The notes: generated from the letters alone by a model not told the origin. 64,000 nucleotides of DNA from Dyadobacter sp. CECT 9275 (GCF_907164905.1 NZ_CAJRAF010000002.1:1984001-2048000), one strand, 5' to 3'; counted from the first letter of the stretch, positions 52,948-61,959 are shown. Program-made: numbers and translations.

Positions 52948-53424
52948 TTACAACCTGACATAAGAAACTGGTACTTTAACGATAGAAGCCGCTTCTAAGT
53001 TCTCTGCTGTCAATTTATTCAAATCAAAGTTTTTTACAAATCTTATTGCTGAAGCTGTTTTTGAAAGATTATCTCTCCATTGCAAAGCCTCTTTGCTGTT
53101 CACTTTCTCCAGCTCATTACCCAATTGAGCAACTGCAGCATTAAAAGTATTAATCTCTTCCACTCCCAAGCCCCTCACCTTTGACGGTGATTCACCATAC
53201 AAAGTCACTACACGCTCTATTATACTCCAATTGCCCTGTTTAATAAATTCTGGTACCGTTTGAGACACATACGCTGCAAACTCAACTTCGGATGTTTTGG
53301 AAATTAGAGTTCCGTCCAATTTTTCTGTCCCTTGCAAACCACCTGCAACCGATGGCCTCGTAATAGTTAGAACAAGAATTCCAAATACTGCTGCAAATAT
53401 AAAACTATTTTTGATTGTTTTCAT
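52948..53424 (-). CDS. AT-rich orphan exported protein
   Basis: 158 residues with a signal peptide (about 1-27, ending PSVAGG). I recognise no family. The mature part is mostly helical: SEVEFAAYVSQTVPEFIKQG, RVVTLYGESPSKVRGLG, EINTFNAAVAQLGNELEKVN, then VPVSYVRL at the end. The gene uses more AT-rich codons than its neighbours and is preceded by 241 bases of very AT-rich DNA, a possible sign of recent acquisition. It converges with the OmpA-family gene and is not visibly cotranscribed with pth. A function cannot be assigned. Confidence 0.6.
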   Translation of the reverse strand: MKTIKNSFIFAAVFGILVLTITRPSVAGGLQGTEKLDGTLISKTSEVEFAAYVSQTVPEFIKQGNWSIIERVVTLYGESPSKVRGLGVEEINTFNAAVAQLGNELEKVNSKEALQWRDNLSKTASAIRFVKNFDLNKLTAENLEAASIVKVPVSYVRL

Positions 53425-53665
53425 GGTTTAATTCAATTTTTATTTCTTCCTTTTGTTATGCAAAGATTGCCCCAAGTTTCGAAATTACAAAATGAACTAA
53501 AATCATCAAACAGAATATTATTTTGAATAAAATCCCATTTTTGGCCTAAAATAAACAATAAATGAAAACAAAAACTTACACAATCCAAATAATATTTCAA
53601 TTATCATTTAACAATCAAAAGAAACATTCGACTTAAAATAGTTATATTTTCTTTAAAAAGTACAA
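53425..53665. other. AT-rich intergenic stretch
   Basis: 241 bases between the orphan gene and pth. A hand count of two 60-base lines gives roughly one quarter G+C, well below the coding regions. No repeats, hairpin or gene were recognised; it may hold promoters of the orphan gene. Confidence 0.5.
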
Positions 53666-54226
53666 TCATTGGTTATAATTGTTCATTGTCATCTGTATCC
53701 CCAAAGTACAAAACGATACAACCATATCAACGGCCTGATCCAAAAATATGGGGAGTTCAGCCATCTCTTCACCGGAAAAGGGCTTTAAAACATAATCTAC
53801 CTGCCTTCCCCTCGGAAAATTGTTGCCAATTCCGAACCTAAGCCTGGGATACTCCGAAGAAGCCAATAATTCCTCAATATTCTTCAATCCGTTGTGCCCT
53901 CCATGGCTTCCCTTTGGTTTTATTCTCACCGTACCGTAAGGCAACTGAAGCTCGTCCACCACTACCAGCAGATTTTCCTTTGGTATCTTGAACTGATCCA
54001 TATAATAGCGGATTGCCTTACCGCTCAGATTCATGTAGGTGGTTGGCTTGATAAAATAAATCTGCCGCCCCTTGTATTTCCATTCCGCGACGAAAGCCAG
54101 TTTTTCAAATGAAAACTTAAAATCGTTTTGTGCCGCAAGCCGGTCCAGCACCATAAAACCAATATTGTGCCTTGTGAATGCATACTCCGGACCGATATTT
54201 CCCAATCCAGCAATAAGATACTTCAT
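53666..54226 (-). CDS. pth: Peptidyl-tRNA hydrolase
   Basis: 186 residues from ATG 54226 (MKYLIAGLGNIG); a longer frame adds 21 residues with no support. The enzyme releases peptides from tRNAs stuck on aborted ribosomes. Motifs: GLGNIGPEYAFTRHNIGF with Asn10 and catalytic His20, TYMNLSGKAI, VVVDELQLPYGTVRIK and GSHGGHNGLKNIEELL. The usual GLGNPG is GLGNIG here, and VVxDDL is VVVDEL, both conservative. The genes next to it do not suggest an operon. Confidence 0.94.
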   Translation of the reverse strand: MKYLIAGLGNIGPEYAFTRHNIGFMVLDRLAAQNDFKFSFEKLAFVAEWKYKGRQIYFIKPTTYMNLSGKAIRYYMDQFKIPKENLLVVVDELQLPYGTVRIKPKGSHGGHNGLKNIEELLASSEYPRLRFGIGNNFPRGRQVDYVLKPFSGEEMAELPIFLDQAVDMVVSFCTLGIQMTMNNYNQ

Positions 54227-54372
54227 CTGATTATAAAAAATTAGTAAAAAAGAAATGCCTGTCAACCTCATACCTATGGGTTTGAACAATTATAGATCAG
54301 GTATTGGCAGGAAAAATTTTTGATTTCATATTTGTGAGCTTAATTTAGGCTAAAATTCAGGGAAATAACAAT

Positions 54373-54912
54373 ATGCCCCAAAAACGATTATTACTAAGTA
54401 GCCCTTTGCTGGAAATCATGACGAGCCGTCTTTGCCAGCAACTTATTGAGAACCATCAGGATTTCGAAAATTCTGTTGTAATGGGCCTGCAGCCCCGTGG
54501 AATTTATTTTGCCGAACGCATCGTTGCCGAACTGAGAGTAAAGACCGGGAAGGCAATTTTACTGGGGCATCTGGACGCTACCTTCTACCGCGATGATTTC
54601 CGCCGGAGAGATTCCCCTCTGCTCCCTAACAAAACCAACGTTCCTTTTCTTATTGAAGGCAAGAGAGTAATTTTAATTGATGATGTACTGGCCAGCGGAC
54701 GTATGGTCAGAGCTGCGCTGGACGCCATGACTGCCTTTGGAAGGCCCAAAATGATTGAACTGCTGGTACTGATCGACAGGCGTTACAACCGAGAATTACC
54801 AATTGAACCCGACTACGTAGGCATGAAAGTAAGTACCCTTGAAAGCCAGAGAGTGCAGGTGGAATGGAAAGAGCAGGGCTTTGAAGCCGACCACATCTGG
54901 ATGGTAGATTAG
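54373..54912 (+). CDS. pyrR: PyrR-like bifunctional regulator/uracil phosphoribosyltransferase
   Basis: 179 residues of the type I phosphoribosyltransferase fold. The PRPP loop is VILIDDVLASGRMVRAALDAM, the PyrR-type loop RREDFRR-like part reads YRDDFRRRDSPL, and QPRGIYFAERIV is near the N-terminus. In Gram-positive bacteria PyrR also binds pyr mRNA; in Bacteroidota homologues the RNA role is doubtful and a salvage or unknown role is possible, so the regulator part is a family name. It converges with the exported gene at 54916, three bases between stops. Confidence 0.85.
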   Translation: MPQKRLLLSSPLLEIMTSRLCQQLIENHQDFENSVVMGLQPRGIYFAERIVAELRVKTGKAILLGHLDATFYRDDFRRRDSPLLPNKTNVPFLIEGKRVILIDDVLASGRMVRAALDAMTAFGRPKMIELLVLIDRRYNRELPIEPDYVGMKVSTLESQRVQVEWKEQGFEADHIWMVD

Positions 54913-54915
54913 CGC

Positions 54916-56463
54916 TTACCTTGGTCGTGAAGTTTCTTCTGCATTCAGCGTTTTCCCAATATCACTCGTATTATAAGTGAGCTTATTGATGTAAAAAACC
55001 TCACGCCCCTGCCCCATCAGTGACGTACCCAGCCGCTGCATGCCATAAGCAAGAAAATACTGACCATACCACGGCGACAGATAGCCATCCTCGTTGTTTA
55101 ACACCGTTTCTTTTTCAGACTTCGGATTTATTTTAAATTTTTCACCTTCCACTACTACCTTGTTCCTGCGGATTACTTCCGTGTGAATATCTCCATCCTG
55201 TGGGTATGCCAGTATAAAATAATCCTCCACCGGAGTTACCTGAACCATCTCCTGCAGATCAAAACTGGTAAGGTCTTTGATGGTAATACAGTTATCCCAG
55301 ATCAGCTTCCCATTACGATCAAACCCGCAGACAATGGCGTGCGTATATTTGTATCCCTCCAAAGCCCTCGGAATATACTGCCTGGAAATATTACCCGAAA
55401 TAACAGGCATACTATTTTTCTGGTTCGGATAATAGACTTCCGCTACCAGCACAATTTCATTTTCCATCTGAATGAGCTCATGAACCAGAAGGCGGTATCG
55501 GAACCTGTTTTCTTTACCCAGGCTTTTCCTTTTACCGATCCTCTCCATCATCCGCTGGCGCCTTTTAGGCTTCATATAATTGAAGAAATTCTGAAGTTCA
55601 GAAAACTCAATAAACTGAGGGTCATCCGGTTCATTATCCTTTACATGGGTGACATATAACCCCTGTGAATATTGCGTACAGCCCACTGAATAATTGCCGA
55701 TCAGATAGGAATCATCCGGATTCAGGGGGACGATCTGCCCCGAAATAAAACTGTTCCGCGGATCGCTCAGGGAAGTCTTTTTAAGAAGTTTTCCATCATA
55801 ATTATATGTCTTGATTTCAAAAACGCAGTTCTTCTTACGATAAGCGTAGGTGATGACGTTGATATAACCATCCACTTCATTAATATCCACATTGTTTATT
55901 TCGGTATTCCTCTCATACAACCCCGGCAATACACGGGTGGTATGATCAAAAAAGGAATGAACCAATACCACGGGCCGCGAACGGTAATATCCTGCAATAA
56001 GAGCCTTGCTTCCGATCACCTTAAACTGCTGCACATCCACCCCGGCAAGCAGGTTACCTTTGTAAACATCAAGGGCACCATCATTGAAATTGAGCTGCAA
56101 GAACAGAAAATGATCCGAATCGGGCTGCGCAAAAAGCCAGTATCCCAGATGCTCCCCCTGGTAGGCCATCACCGGTACATACCGGAAGTCCAGCTTGTAA
56201 CTCACCCTCCAGACCGCATTCAGAGTAGTGTCATATTTTACAAAATGCCAGTTTTCGTTACGGCTCGAATACTCATCGCCCCTTGTAAGCGTCAAAACAC
56301 CCTTTTCGCCGAGTGGAAAAACCTCAAATTGCTCAGAACCAGACGATGATGAAGGAATCTCAAGCCGGTTAGTCTGCAGCAATTGAGCATATACCCTGTC
56401 CGGCTGCAGGTAAAACGTTCCAAGCAGAAATAAAAAAATATAAAACAAAAATCTATTATTCAT
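54916..56463 (-). CDS. Exported protein of unknown function, propeller-like
   Basis: 515 residues with a signal peptide (about 1-26, ending RVYAQ). The sequence is beta-rich, with repeated strand pairs such as HFVKYDTTLNAVWRVSYKL, YLIGNYSVGCTQYSQGLYVT and IVCGFDRNGKLIWDNCITI, the last resembling a 'DRNGKLIW' propeller or PQQ-like blade. No catalytic or binding motif is recognised. The family looks Bacteroidota-specific. It is transcribed divergently from argS with 163 bases between the starts. A role in the envelope is all that can be inferred. Confidence 0.75.
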   Translation of the reverse strand: MNNRFLFYIFLFLLGTFYLQPDRVYAQLLQTNRLEIPSSSSGSEQFEVFPLGEKGVLTLTRGDEYSSRNENWHFVKYDTTLNAVWRVSYKLDFRYVPVMAYQGEHLGYWLFAQPDSDHFLFLQLNFNDGALDVYKGNLLAGVDVQQFKVIGSKALIAGYYRSRPVVLVHSFFDHTTRVLPGLYERNTEINNVDINEVDGYINVITYAYRKKNCVFEIKTYNYDGKLLKKTSLSDPRNSFISGQIVPLNPDDSYLIGNYSVGCTQYSQGLYVTHVKDNEPDDPQFIEFSELQNFFNYMKPKRRQRMMERIGKRKSLGKENRFRYRLLVHELIQMENEIVLVAEVYYPNQKNSMPVISGNISRQYIPRALEGYKYTHAIVCGFDRNGKLIWDNCITIKDLTSFDLQEMVQVTPVEDYFILAYPQDGDIHTEVIRRNKVVVEGEKFKINPKSEKETVLNNEDGYLSPWYGQYFLAYGMQRLGTSLMGQGREVFYINKLTYNTSDIGKTLNAEETSRPR

Positions 56464-56505
56464 AACTTCCTTGCGCCGGGGTGTAAGTCGGTTCGATATT
56501 TACCC

Positions 56506-56513
56506 TAATTTTG
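56506..56513 (+). promoter_or_regulatory. Possible -7 box for argS
   Basis: TAATTTTG is a perfect TAnnTTTG box, but no TTG element at the expected distance was found, so support is partial. Confidence 0.35.
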
Positions 56514-56573
56514 CATCAAAAAGAGTAACATCCTTATCAATTTAAAAAAATATTTTCATTCCAATAAAAACTT

Positions 56574-56597
56574 AGAGAAATGTAACACGTTTTCTCT
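56574..56597 (+). promoter_or_regulatory. Hairpin in the argS leader
   Basis: AGAGAAA and TTTCTCT pair over a ten-base loop, ending 29 bases before the argS ATG. It could affect argS expression, but no known leader or T-box class was recognised. Confidence 0.3.
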
Positions 56598-56626
56598 ATG
56601 ACCTTCTGATTTTACCTGAATATTTC

Positions 56627-58405
56627 ATGACGATTGAAGCCATATTAAAAGAAGACATTCGAAAAGCAATCCTAAAACATTTCGAAAATACGGTTGATGA
56701 AGTCGTATTACAACCTACAAAAAAAGAATTTGAGGGGTTTTACACATTCGTAACGTTTCCTCTGACCAAAACAATACGAAAGGCACCAGCGGAAATCGGA
56801 CAGATCATCGGGAAGGACCTGGAGGAATTTTCCTCCGTTGTTTCACAATGCAATGTGGTACAAGGCTTTCTCAATATAAGCCTTAAGGATAGTGTCTGGC
56901 TTTCGCTTTTCACAGACATAGCATCGGATACCGCATTTGGCACTTTCCCTTCCAATGGCGAATCTGTGATGGTGGAATTTTCATCCCCCAACACCAACAA
57001 ACCGCTGCATCTGGGGCACCTTCGTAACGATTTCCTGGGCGATTCTCTTTCCAGAATACTGACAGCCAACGGTTACGATGTCGTAAAAACATGCCTGGTT
57101 AATGACAGAGGCATTCATATATGTAAATCCATGCTGGCCTATCAGGAACTGGGCAATGGAGAAACACCGGAAAGTTCAGGCCTGAAGGGGGACCACCTGG
57201 CGGGTAAATACTATGTCAAATTTGATGTAGAATACAAAAAACAGATCAATGAACTTCTTCTTAATGGCCTCAGCCCGGAGGAAGCTGCAAAAAAAGCACC
57301 CTGGATGCTGGAAGCGCAAAAGTTGCTCCTGCTTTGGGAGCAGGGAGACCCTGAAACGGTGGCACTCTGGCAACAAATGAATAGCTGGGTATATGCCGGC
57401 TTTGACCAAACTTACAATAAAATAGGGGTTTCTTTTGACAAAACTTACTATGAATCAAACACTTACCTTTCAGGAAAAGATATCATAGAAGAGGGCTTGC
57501 AAAAAAATATCTTTTTCAAAAAGCCTGACAATTCTGTCTGGATCGATCTGACAGAAGAAGGACTGGACGAAAAACTGGTACTGCGGGGAGACGGGACCTC
57601 CGTTTATATCACCCAGGATCTGGGCACGACGGAACTGAAATACAGCGACTTCCACAACAACCGTTATTTATGGGTGGTGGGTAATGAGCAGGATTATCAC
57701 TTCAAGGTTCTGTTTGCGATCCTGAAACGCCTGGGAAGGCCTTATGCTGCGGAGTGCCACCACATCAGCTACGGAATGGTGGATCTCCCTTCGGGCAAGA
57801 TGAAAAGCCGCGAAGGAACCGTTGTAGATGCCGACGACCTGGTGGATCAAATGATCCAGACAGCAACAAACCGCACCCAGGAATTAGGAAAAATAGATGA
57901 TTTTGAAAGTGACGAGGCCTTAAAACTCTATAATCAGCTCGCGCTGGGCGCTCTGAAATACTTCCTTCTTAAAGTTGACCCCAAGAAACGGATGCTTTTC
58001 AATCCCGAAGAATCCATTGATTTCCAAGGACATACCGGCCCGTTTATTCAATACACCTATGCAAGAATAAGATCCATTGCCCGAAAGGCTGAATTATCAC
58101 AGATCAAAGCATCCATTCCGGGCAACTCCTATCAAATGCATCCTGCGGAGCGGGAACTGATTTACTTTTTGTTGCAATACCCGCAGAAGATTCAGGCTGC
58201 TGCAGATGAGTTTGCACCTTCCATCATTTCACTTTATGCTTTTGAACTTGCCAAGGTATATAACCAGTTTTATGCCGAAGTATCCATTTTTGCAGATCCC
58301 AACCCCGAAGCGGTTAGTTTTCGGATCGAATTATCCAGGGTTGTTGCGGAAACAATTTACAAGGCTTTAGGGTTATTAGGCATAGAAGTTCCTGAACGGA
58401 TGTGA
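56627..58405 (+). CDS. argS: Arginyl-tRNA synthetase
   Basis: 592 residues, class I synthetase charging tRNA-Arg. The N-terminal additional domain (about 1-110) is present, then the HIGH signature as HLGHLRND in SSPNTNKPLHLGHL, the SYGMVDLPSGKMKSREGT segment with the KMSKS-like KMKSR, and the C-terminal DALR domain (about 460-592, with FIQYTYARIRSIARKA). Full length for the family (about 580-600). The gene stands alone with a roughly 160-base leader that includes a small hairpin. Confidence 0.97.
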   Translation: MTIEAILKEDIRKAILKHFENTVDEVVLQPTKKEFEGFYTFVTFPLTKTIRKAPAEIGQIIGKDLEEFSSVVSQCNVVQGFLNISLKDSVWLSLFTDIASDTAFGTFPSNGESVMVEFSSPNTNKPLHLGHLRNDFLGDSLSRILTANGYDVVKTCLVNDRGIHICKSMLAYQELGNGETPESSGLKGDHLAGKYYVKFDVEYKKQINELLLNGLSPEEAAKKAPWMLEAQKLLLLWEQGDPETVALWQQMNSWVYAGFDQTYNKIGVSFDKTYYESNTYLSGKDIIEEGLQKNIFFKKPDNSVWIDLTEEGLDEKLVLRGDGTSVYITQDLGTTELKYSDFHNNRYLWVVGNEQDYHFKVLFAILKRLGRPYAAECHHISYGMVDLPSGKMKSREGTVVDADDLVDQMIQTATNRTQELGKIDDFESDEALKLYNQLALGALKYFLLKVDPKKRMLFNPEESIDFQGHTGPFIQYTYARIRSIARKAELSQIKASIPGNSYQMHPAERELIYFLLQYPQKIQAAADEFAPSIISLYAFELAKVYNQFYAEVSIFADPNPEAVSFRIELSRVVAETIYKALGLLGIEVPERM

Positions 58406-58448
58406 GAGGGTTTGGTTGTTGCTTATGTTGAAAATTCCAGGAAAAGCG

Positions 58449-58477
58449 TTTGTTACTCAGTTATCAATATAATATTG
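58449..58477 (+). promoter_or_regulatory. Possible promoter of the glutathione peroxidase gene
   Basis: TTTG (58449-58452) and TAATATTG (58470-58477, one mismatch to TAnnTTTG) with a 17-base gap. The start codon is about 49 bases downstream. Confidence 0.35.
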
Positions 58478-58525
58478 ACAATACCTGTTCAAGCAAGAAT
58501 AACTTAACCGATAACCAATTGAATT

Positions 58526-59110
58526 ATGGACCTATTTAAATCAGTTTTGATTATGATTACGTCACTCATCGGCTTCCTTTTTGCCGACAAAAGTGCTACG
58601 CTCACACGCCCAGCAGACACTGTTGCTGTTAAACAAACACTATACGATTTCAAGGTTAAGTCCCTTGTAGGAAGCAAAACCGTGGACCTGAGCAAATACA
58701 AAGGCAAAAAAGTGGTGGTGATGAATGTCGCTTCCAAATGCGGCTTCACCAAACAATATGCCGACTGGGAGAAATTCTACAAAGACCATGGCGACAAGGT
58801 GGTTGTCCTTGGATTCCCCTCCAACGATTTTAAGGGACAGGAACCGGGCAGCAGTGAAGAAATTGCAACGTTCTGCTCAAAAACGTATGGAGTAACATTC
58901 CCGATGTTTGAAAAAGTGGAAGTAATTGGCGACAACAAGGCTCCGCTTTACAAATGGCTTACAACCAAAGATCTTAACGGCTGGAACGACCAGGTGCCAA
59001 GCTGGAACTTCTGCAAATACGTGGTCAATGAAAAAGGAGAACTTACCCATTTCTTTGCTTCCAAAGTGTTACCTACTGATCCCGAATTTTTGAAATCCGT
59101 AGGACTTTAA
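58526..59110 (+). CDS. Glutathione-peroxidase-family thiol peroxidase
   Basis: 194 residues with an N-terminal hydrophobic segment that looks like a signal or anchor, so probably periplasmic. The peroxidatic site is NVASKCGFT with Cys72 (codon TGC, not selenocysteine), Gln105 in KGQEPGSS, and the Trp in SWNFCKYV. Cys117 in ATFCSKTYG corresponds in position to the resolving Cys of the thioredoxin-dependent branch, so the enzyme is more likely to reduce hydroperoxides with thioredoxin than glutathione. The gene is followed by a clear terminator and then menA. Confidence 0.92.
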   Translation: MDLFKSVLIMITSLIGFLFADKSATLTRPADTVAVKQTLYDFKVKSLVGSKTVDLSKYKGKKVVVMNVASKCGFTKQYADWEKFYKDHGDKVVVLGFPSNDFKGQEPGSSEEIATFCSKTYGVTFPMFEKVEVIGDNKAPLYKWLTTKDLNGWNDQVPSWNFCKYVVNEKGELTHFFASKVLPTDPEFLKSVGL

Positions 59111-59116
59111 AATATA

Positions 59117-59155
59117 AAAATGGCGGTATGTAACTTATACCGCCATTTTCTTTTA
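59117..59155 (+). terminator. Hairpin terminator after the peroxidase gene
   Basis: AAATGGCGGTAT and ATACCGCCATTT form a twelve-base stem with a seven-base loop, followed by TTCTTTT on the plus strand. Confidence 0.85.
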
Positions 59156-59213
59156 TTATATGAAGGCAGCCGGAAGCTTTCCCGGTTGTCTATTTACCAT
59201 TTCTGCGTCAAAC

Positions 59214-60107
59214 ATGAAACCCTGGATTGAAGCTGCCCGTCCCAGAACTTTACCTCTTTCATTATCCTGTATCCTGATGGGTTGCTTTTTAGCGGCAGCT
59301 AATGGCAAATTCAGCTGGCCTGTGGCCTTGCTCAGCGTGCTCACAACTATTTTTCTTCAGGTACTTTCCAATTTTGCCAACGACTACGGCGATGCCGTGA
59401 ACGGAAAAGACACCGAATTGCGGCAAGGCCCGAAAAGGGCCGTGCATGCGGGACAAATCACCGCCTCAGCGATGCTGAAAGCGATAATCCTGTTTGCCCT
59501 GTTCTCCTTCATTTCAGGTATATCATTGCTTACTATTGCGCTTCGCAATGCGCCTGCCAATACCTTTTGGGTATTCCTTGGAATAGGAATTGCATGTATT
59601 ATTGCCGCCATCACTTACACGGCGGGCAAAAGACCCTACGGTTATGTAGGGCTGGGCGATCTTTCGGTACTGATTTTTTTCGGCTGGGTCGGCGTAATTG
59701 GCAGCAGTTATCTGCATACGCTGATCTGGAACTGGGACCTGATCCTGCCTGCAACAAGCTGCGGACTGTTTGCGGTTGGCGTACTGAATATCAACAATAT
59801 CAGAGACATTGAGTCGGACAAAGCCACAGGAAAAAATTCCATTCCGGTTAGGCTGGGTCGCAAAAAAGCCGTGGTATACCACTGGCTCATTTTACTGACC
59901 GGCATGGCGTGTGTGCTCATCTACACCGTCCAGCATTTCTCAGGTTACACCAGCTTCATTTTCTTGCTGAGTTTTCCCCTTTTTATCCGCAACGGTATGG
60001 CGGTCAGCAAGCTTACCGACGCTCGTGAACTTGATCCCTATCTGAAACAGATGGCATTATCCACGTTATTCTTTGTTATTCTGTTTGGTTTGGGGACAAT
60101 ATTATAG
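59214..60107 (+). CDS. menA: 1,4-dihydroxy-2-naphthoate polyprenyltransferase
   Basis: 297 residues from ATG 59214; a longer frame begins inside the terminator region and is unlikely. About nine hydrophobic helices. The first Asp-rich motif is NDYGDAVNGKD and the second NNIRDIESDKATGKNS, which bind the prenyl diphosphate. WIEAARPRTLPLSLS at the start and GKNSIPVRLGRKKA match MenA over UbiA. It attaches the polyprenyl chain in menaquinone synthesis. The remaining men genes are not in the window. The gene converges with the tandem SGNH gene, two bases apart. Confidence 0.94.
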   Translation: MKPWIEAARPRTLPLSLSCILMGCFLAAANGKFSWPVALLSVLTTIFLQVLSNFANDYGDAVNGKDTELRQGPKRAVHAGQITASAMLKAIILFALFSFISGISLLTIALRNAPANTFWVFLGIGIACIIAAITYTAGKRPYGYVGLGDLSVLIFFGWVGVIGSSYLHTLIWNWDLILPATSCGLFAVGVLNINNIRDIESDKATGKNSIPVRLGRKKAVVYHWLILLTGMACVLIYTVQHFSGYTSFIFLLSFPLFIRNGMAVSKLTDARELDPYLKQMALSTLFFVILFGLGTIL

Positions 60108-60109
60108 CA

Positions 60110-61885
60110 TTATCTGATAAGCGGTTTCATTGCCTCGCCCAAAATTGAGTATCCTTTTGCATTGGGGTGCAAGCCATCTGAAAACATACTTTCGTCAATT
60201 TTACCATCTTTCAAAAAAACTTTGCCCGGATCAATAAACCCTACGTCTTTTTGTCCGGCCAGTATCATCAGTTTTTCATTGAGGTCCGCCACACGCTCCT
60301 CCTGGCTACGCCTCGGATAAATACCCACCATAAAGATCCGGGCTTTGGATTGTCTGTTTTTAATGGCTTCAATCAGCAGATCCCAGCCTTTAAGTATCTC
60401 ATCGTCGGTGTTTAAATGCAGGTTATTGGTACCAATATTTACCACGATCCGCTCGGCGTTATAGCCATCCAGTTCTCCATGATAAACCCTCCATAAAACG
60501 TTCTCAATTCTGTCCCAGCCGTATGCCATGTTTAAAACATTCTTTTCTCCAAAGGTCTTTCCCCATGAATCCTGGCCCACAGCTCTGGGACCTTTAGGAA
60601 GCCCGCCCCAGAAATGAGTGATTGAATTCCCAATCACAACTGTTTTGGGGGAACCCGTTCTGGCCACATCCAGTATGGCTTTGTGCCTGGCTTCCCAGTC
60701 GTAATTATACAATTCTCTTAGTTGAACAATCGGCTTTGTTGTAGAGACCCTACCATCTGGTTCTTTTAAAATAACCCTGAGGTTTTTCTCATAGCCCTGC
60801 GCATATCGCATCATGCCCAGGTCCGACGGATGTATACCGTCCACCATCGTTTCAATATCCTGATCAAATTCCTGCTTACCGATCAGGTAAATATTTGAAG
60901 TGCCATCCTGTTTCAGTTCAGCAAATGCTTTGCGGGTTATTTCATTGATATCCTTGTAATATTTCCGGTTTGTCGCGTTTATGGCGTCGTCGGTATACCC
61001 TGCATGTTCCGCCAGGACAATGGGTGTCTGAGGCCGTTTTTGTCTGAGCGTTTTCACGCTGGACAGTATCAGATTCCTCACATCTTCCAGCGTATGCTTT
61101 GTATCCGGCCTGACCGTCAGATTGGGCAAGCAATCCAGAATATATACTTTGGCATCAATTTCCCCAATCATCTCTATGAGTTCAGGTTCAAGACGGCCAT
61201 TACCTGAAAAGCCGAGGTTGATCAGCGGGCGGTCCAGTTTGCGGCCCAATATGGCAGTCCAGGCCATGCCCGGCCTCGAAGCGCAGGCTCCCTGCGCAAT
61301 AGATGTCCCGTAAACGACAATAGGCTTTTCCTGGCGCACAGTCAAAGGATTGAAAGCTGCTCCCTGCGGCACACCTATCTGTAACCATTTTACCTCATTG
61401 TAAAGGGGCAAAAACAAACGGTACTCTCTTCCCAGCTTGTGGTAGCCGTCGTTTGGTTCCAGATTACGGAAATTGTACACAATGGTATCTCCAAAAGCAT
61501 ATTTACCAGCCGCCCACCGCCATTCTCCATCACTTGAGATGGCATAGAGGTCTACGCCACTCACACCTGTAGCAGGCATATGGGGAAAACCATGTTTCCC
61601 TCCCACGGCGTATCTGATCTTAATCTCATTTGCATTGGACCTGAACCTGATCATGAGACCAGCAGCCTGTTTGGACAAACCCCACACCTGGTCTCTCACT
61701 TTATCCCTGGCGCGTGCGGGAAGGCGGTCGTAAGGGTCTGCCAGCTCTTTCGGCCAGGCCTGTCCTTCAATTACAGGAGCGGAAGCCGAGGTAGGGTCCC
61801 ACCAGCTATACTGTACTTCCTGCCCGAAACAATAGCCGCCCAGCAGCTCCAAACTGATGATAAAGAGTAAAAACCGGTTTCTCAT
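60110..61885 (-). CDS. Tandem SGNH/GDSL hydrolase
   Basis: 591 residues from ATG 61885 (TTG two codons earlier is less likely) with a signal peptide ending YCFGQ. A N-terminal beta domain (about 25-180) is followed by two complete SGNH hydrolase domains. The first (about 185-365) has VVYGTSIAQGACASR with the Ser, and VDGIHPSDLG with the Asp-His pair. The second (about 390-590) has VVIGNSITHFWGGL, VNIGTNNLHL and SDGLHPNAKGY. Both look catalytically intact. Such hydrolases commonly remove acetyl groups from glycans or lipids; the double form is recognised in Bacteroidota but its substrate is unknown. Confidence 0.88.
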   Translation of the reverse strand: MRNRFLLFIISLELLGGYCFGQEVQYSWWDPTSASAPVIEGQAWPKELADPYDRLPARARDKVRDQVWGLSKQAAGLMIRFRSNANEIKIRYAVGGKHGFPHMPATGVSGVDLYAISSDGEWRWAAGKYAFGDTIVYNFRNLEPNDGYHKLGREYRLFLPLYNEVKWLQIGVPQGAAFNPLTVRQEKPIVVYGTSIAQGACASRPGMAWTAILGRKLDRPLINLGFSGNGRLEPELIEMIGEIDAKVYILDCLPNLTVRPDTKHTLEDVRNLILSSVKTLRQKRPQTPIVLAEHAGYTDDAINATNRKYYKDINEITRKAFAELKQDGTSNIYLIGKQEFDQDIETMVDGIHPSDLGMMRYAQGYEKNLRVILKEPDGRVSTTKPIVQLRELYNYDWEARHKAILDVARTGSPKTVVIGNSITHFWGGLPKGPRAVGQDSWGKTFGEKNVLNMAYGWDRIENVLWRVYHGELDGYNAERIVVNIGTNNLHLNTDDEILKGWDLLIEAIKNRQSKARIFMVGIYPRRSQEERVADLNEKLMILAGQKDVGFIDPGKVFLKDGKIDESMFSDGLHPNAKGYSILGEAMKPLIR

Positions 61886-61895
61886 AAACAAAAAT

Positions 61896-61931
61896 AAAGG
61901 GCACCGATGCCTCTCAGCAAAAGTGCCCTTT
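61896..61931 (-). terminator. Hairpin terminator of the DUF4920 gene
   Basis: AAAGGGCAC and GTGCCCTTT form a nine-base stem over a loop of about 18 bases, with an ATTTTTG tail on the minus strand after the stem. Confidence 0.7.
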
Positions 61932-61959
61932 CCAACGTTTTTTACTACTATTTATTCAG

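Noticed and set aside
53425..53665. AT-rich stretch considered as a replication origin or CRISPR leader
   Set aside because: No repeated DnaA boxes, iterons or direct repeats with regular spacing were seen; parE and other chromosomal genes near it do not suggest an origin.
58526..59110. A selenocysteine glutathione peroxidase
   Set aside because: The peroxidatic position is a TGC cysteine codon in SKCGFT; no in-frame TGA is present there.
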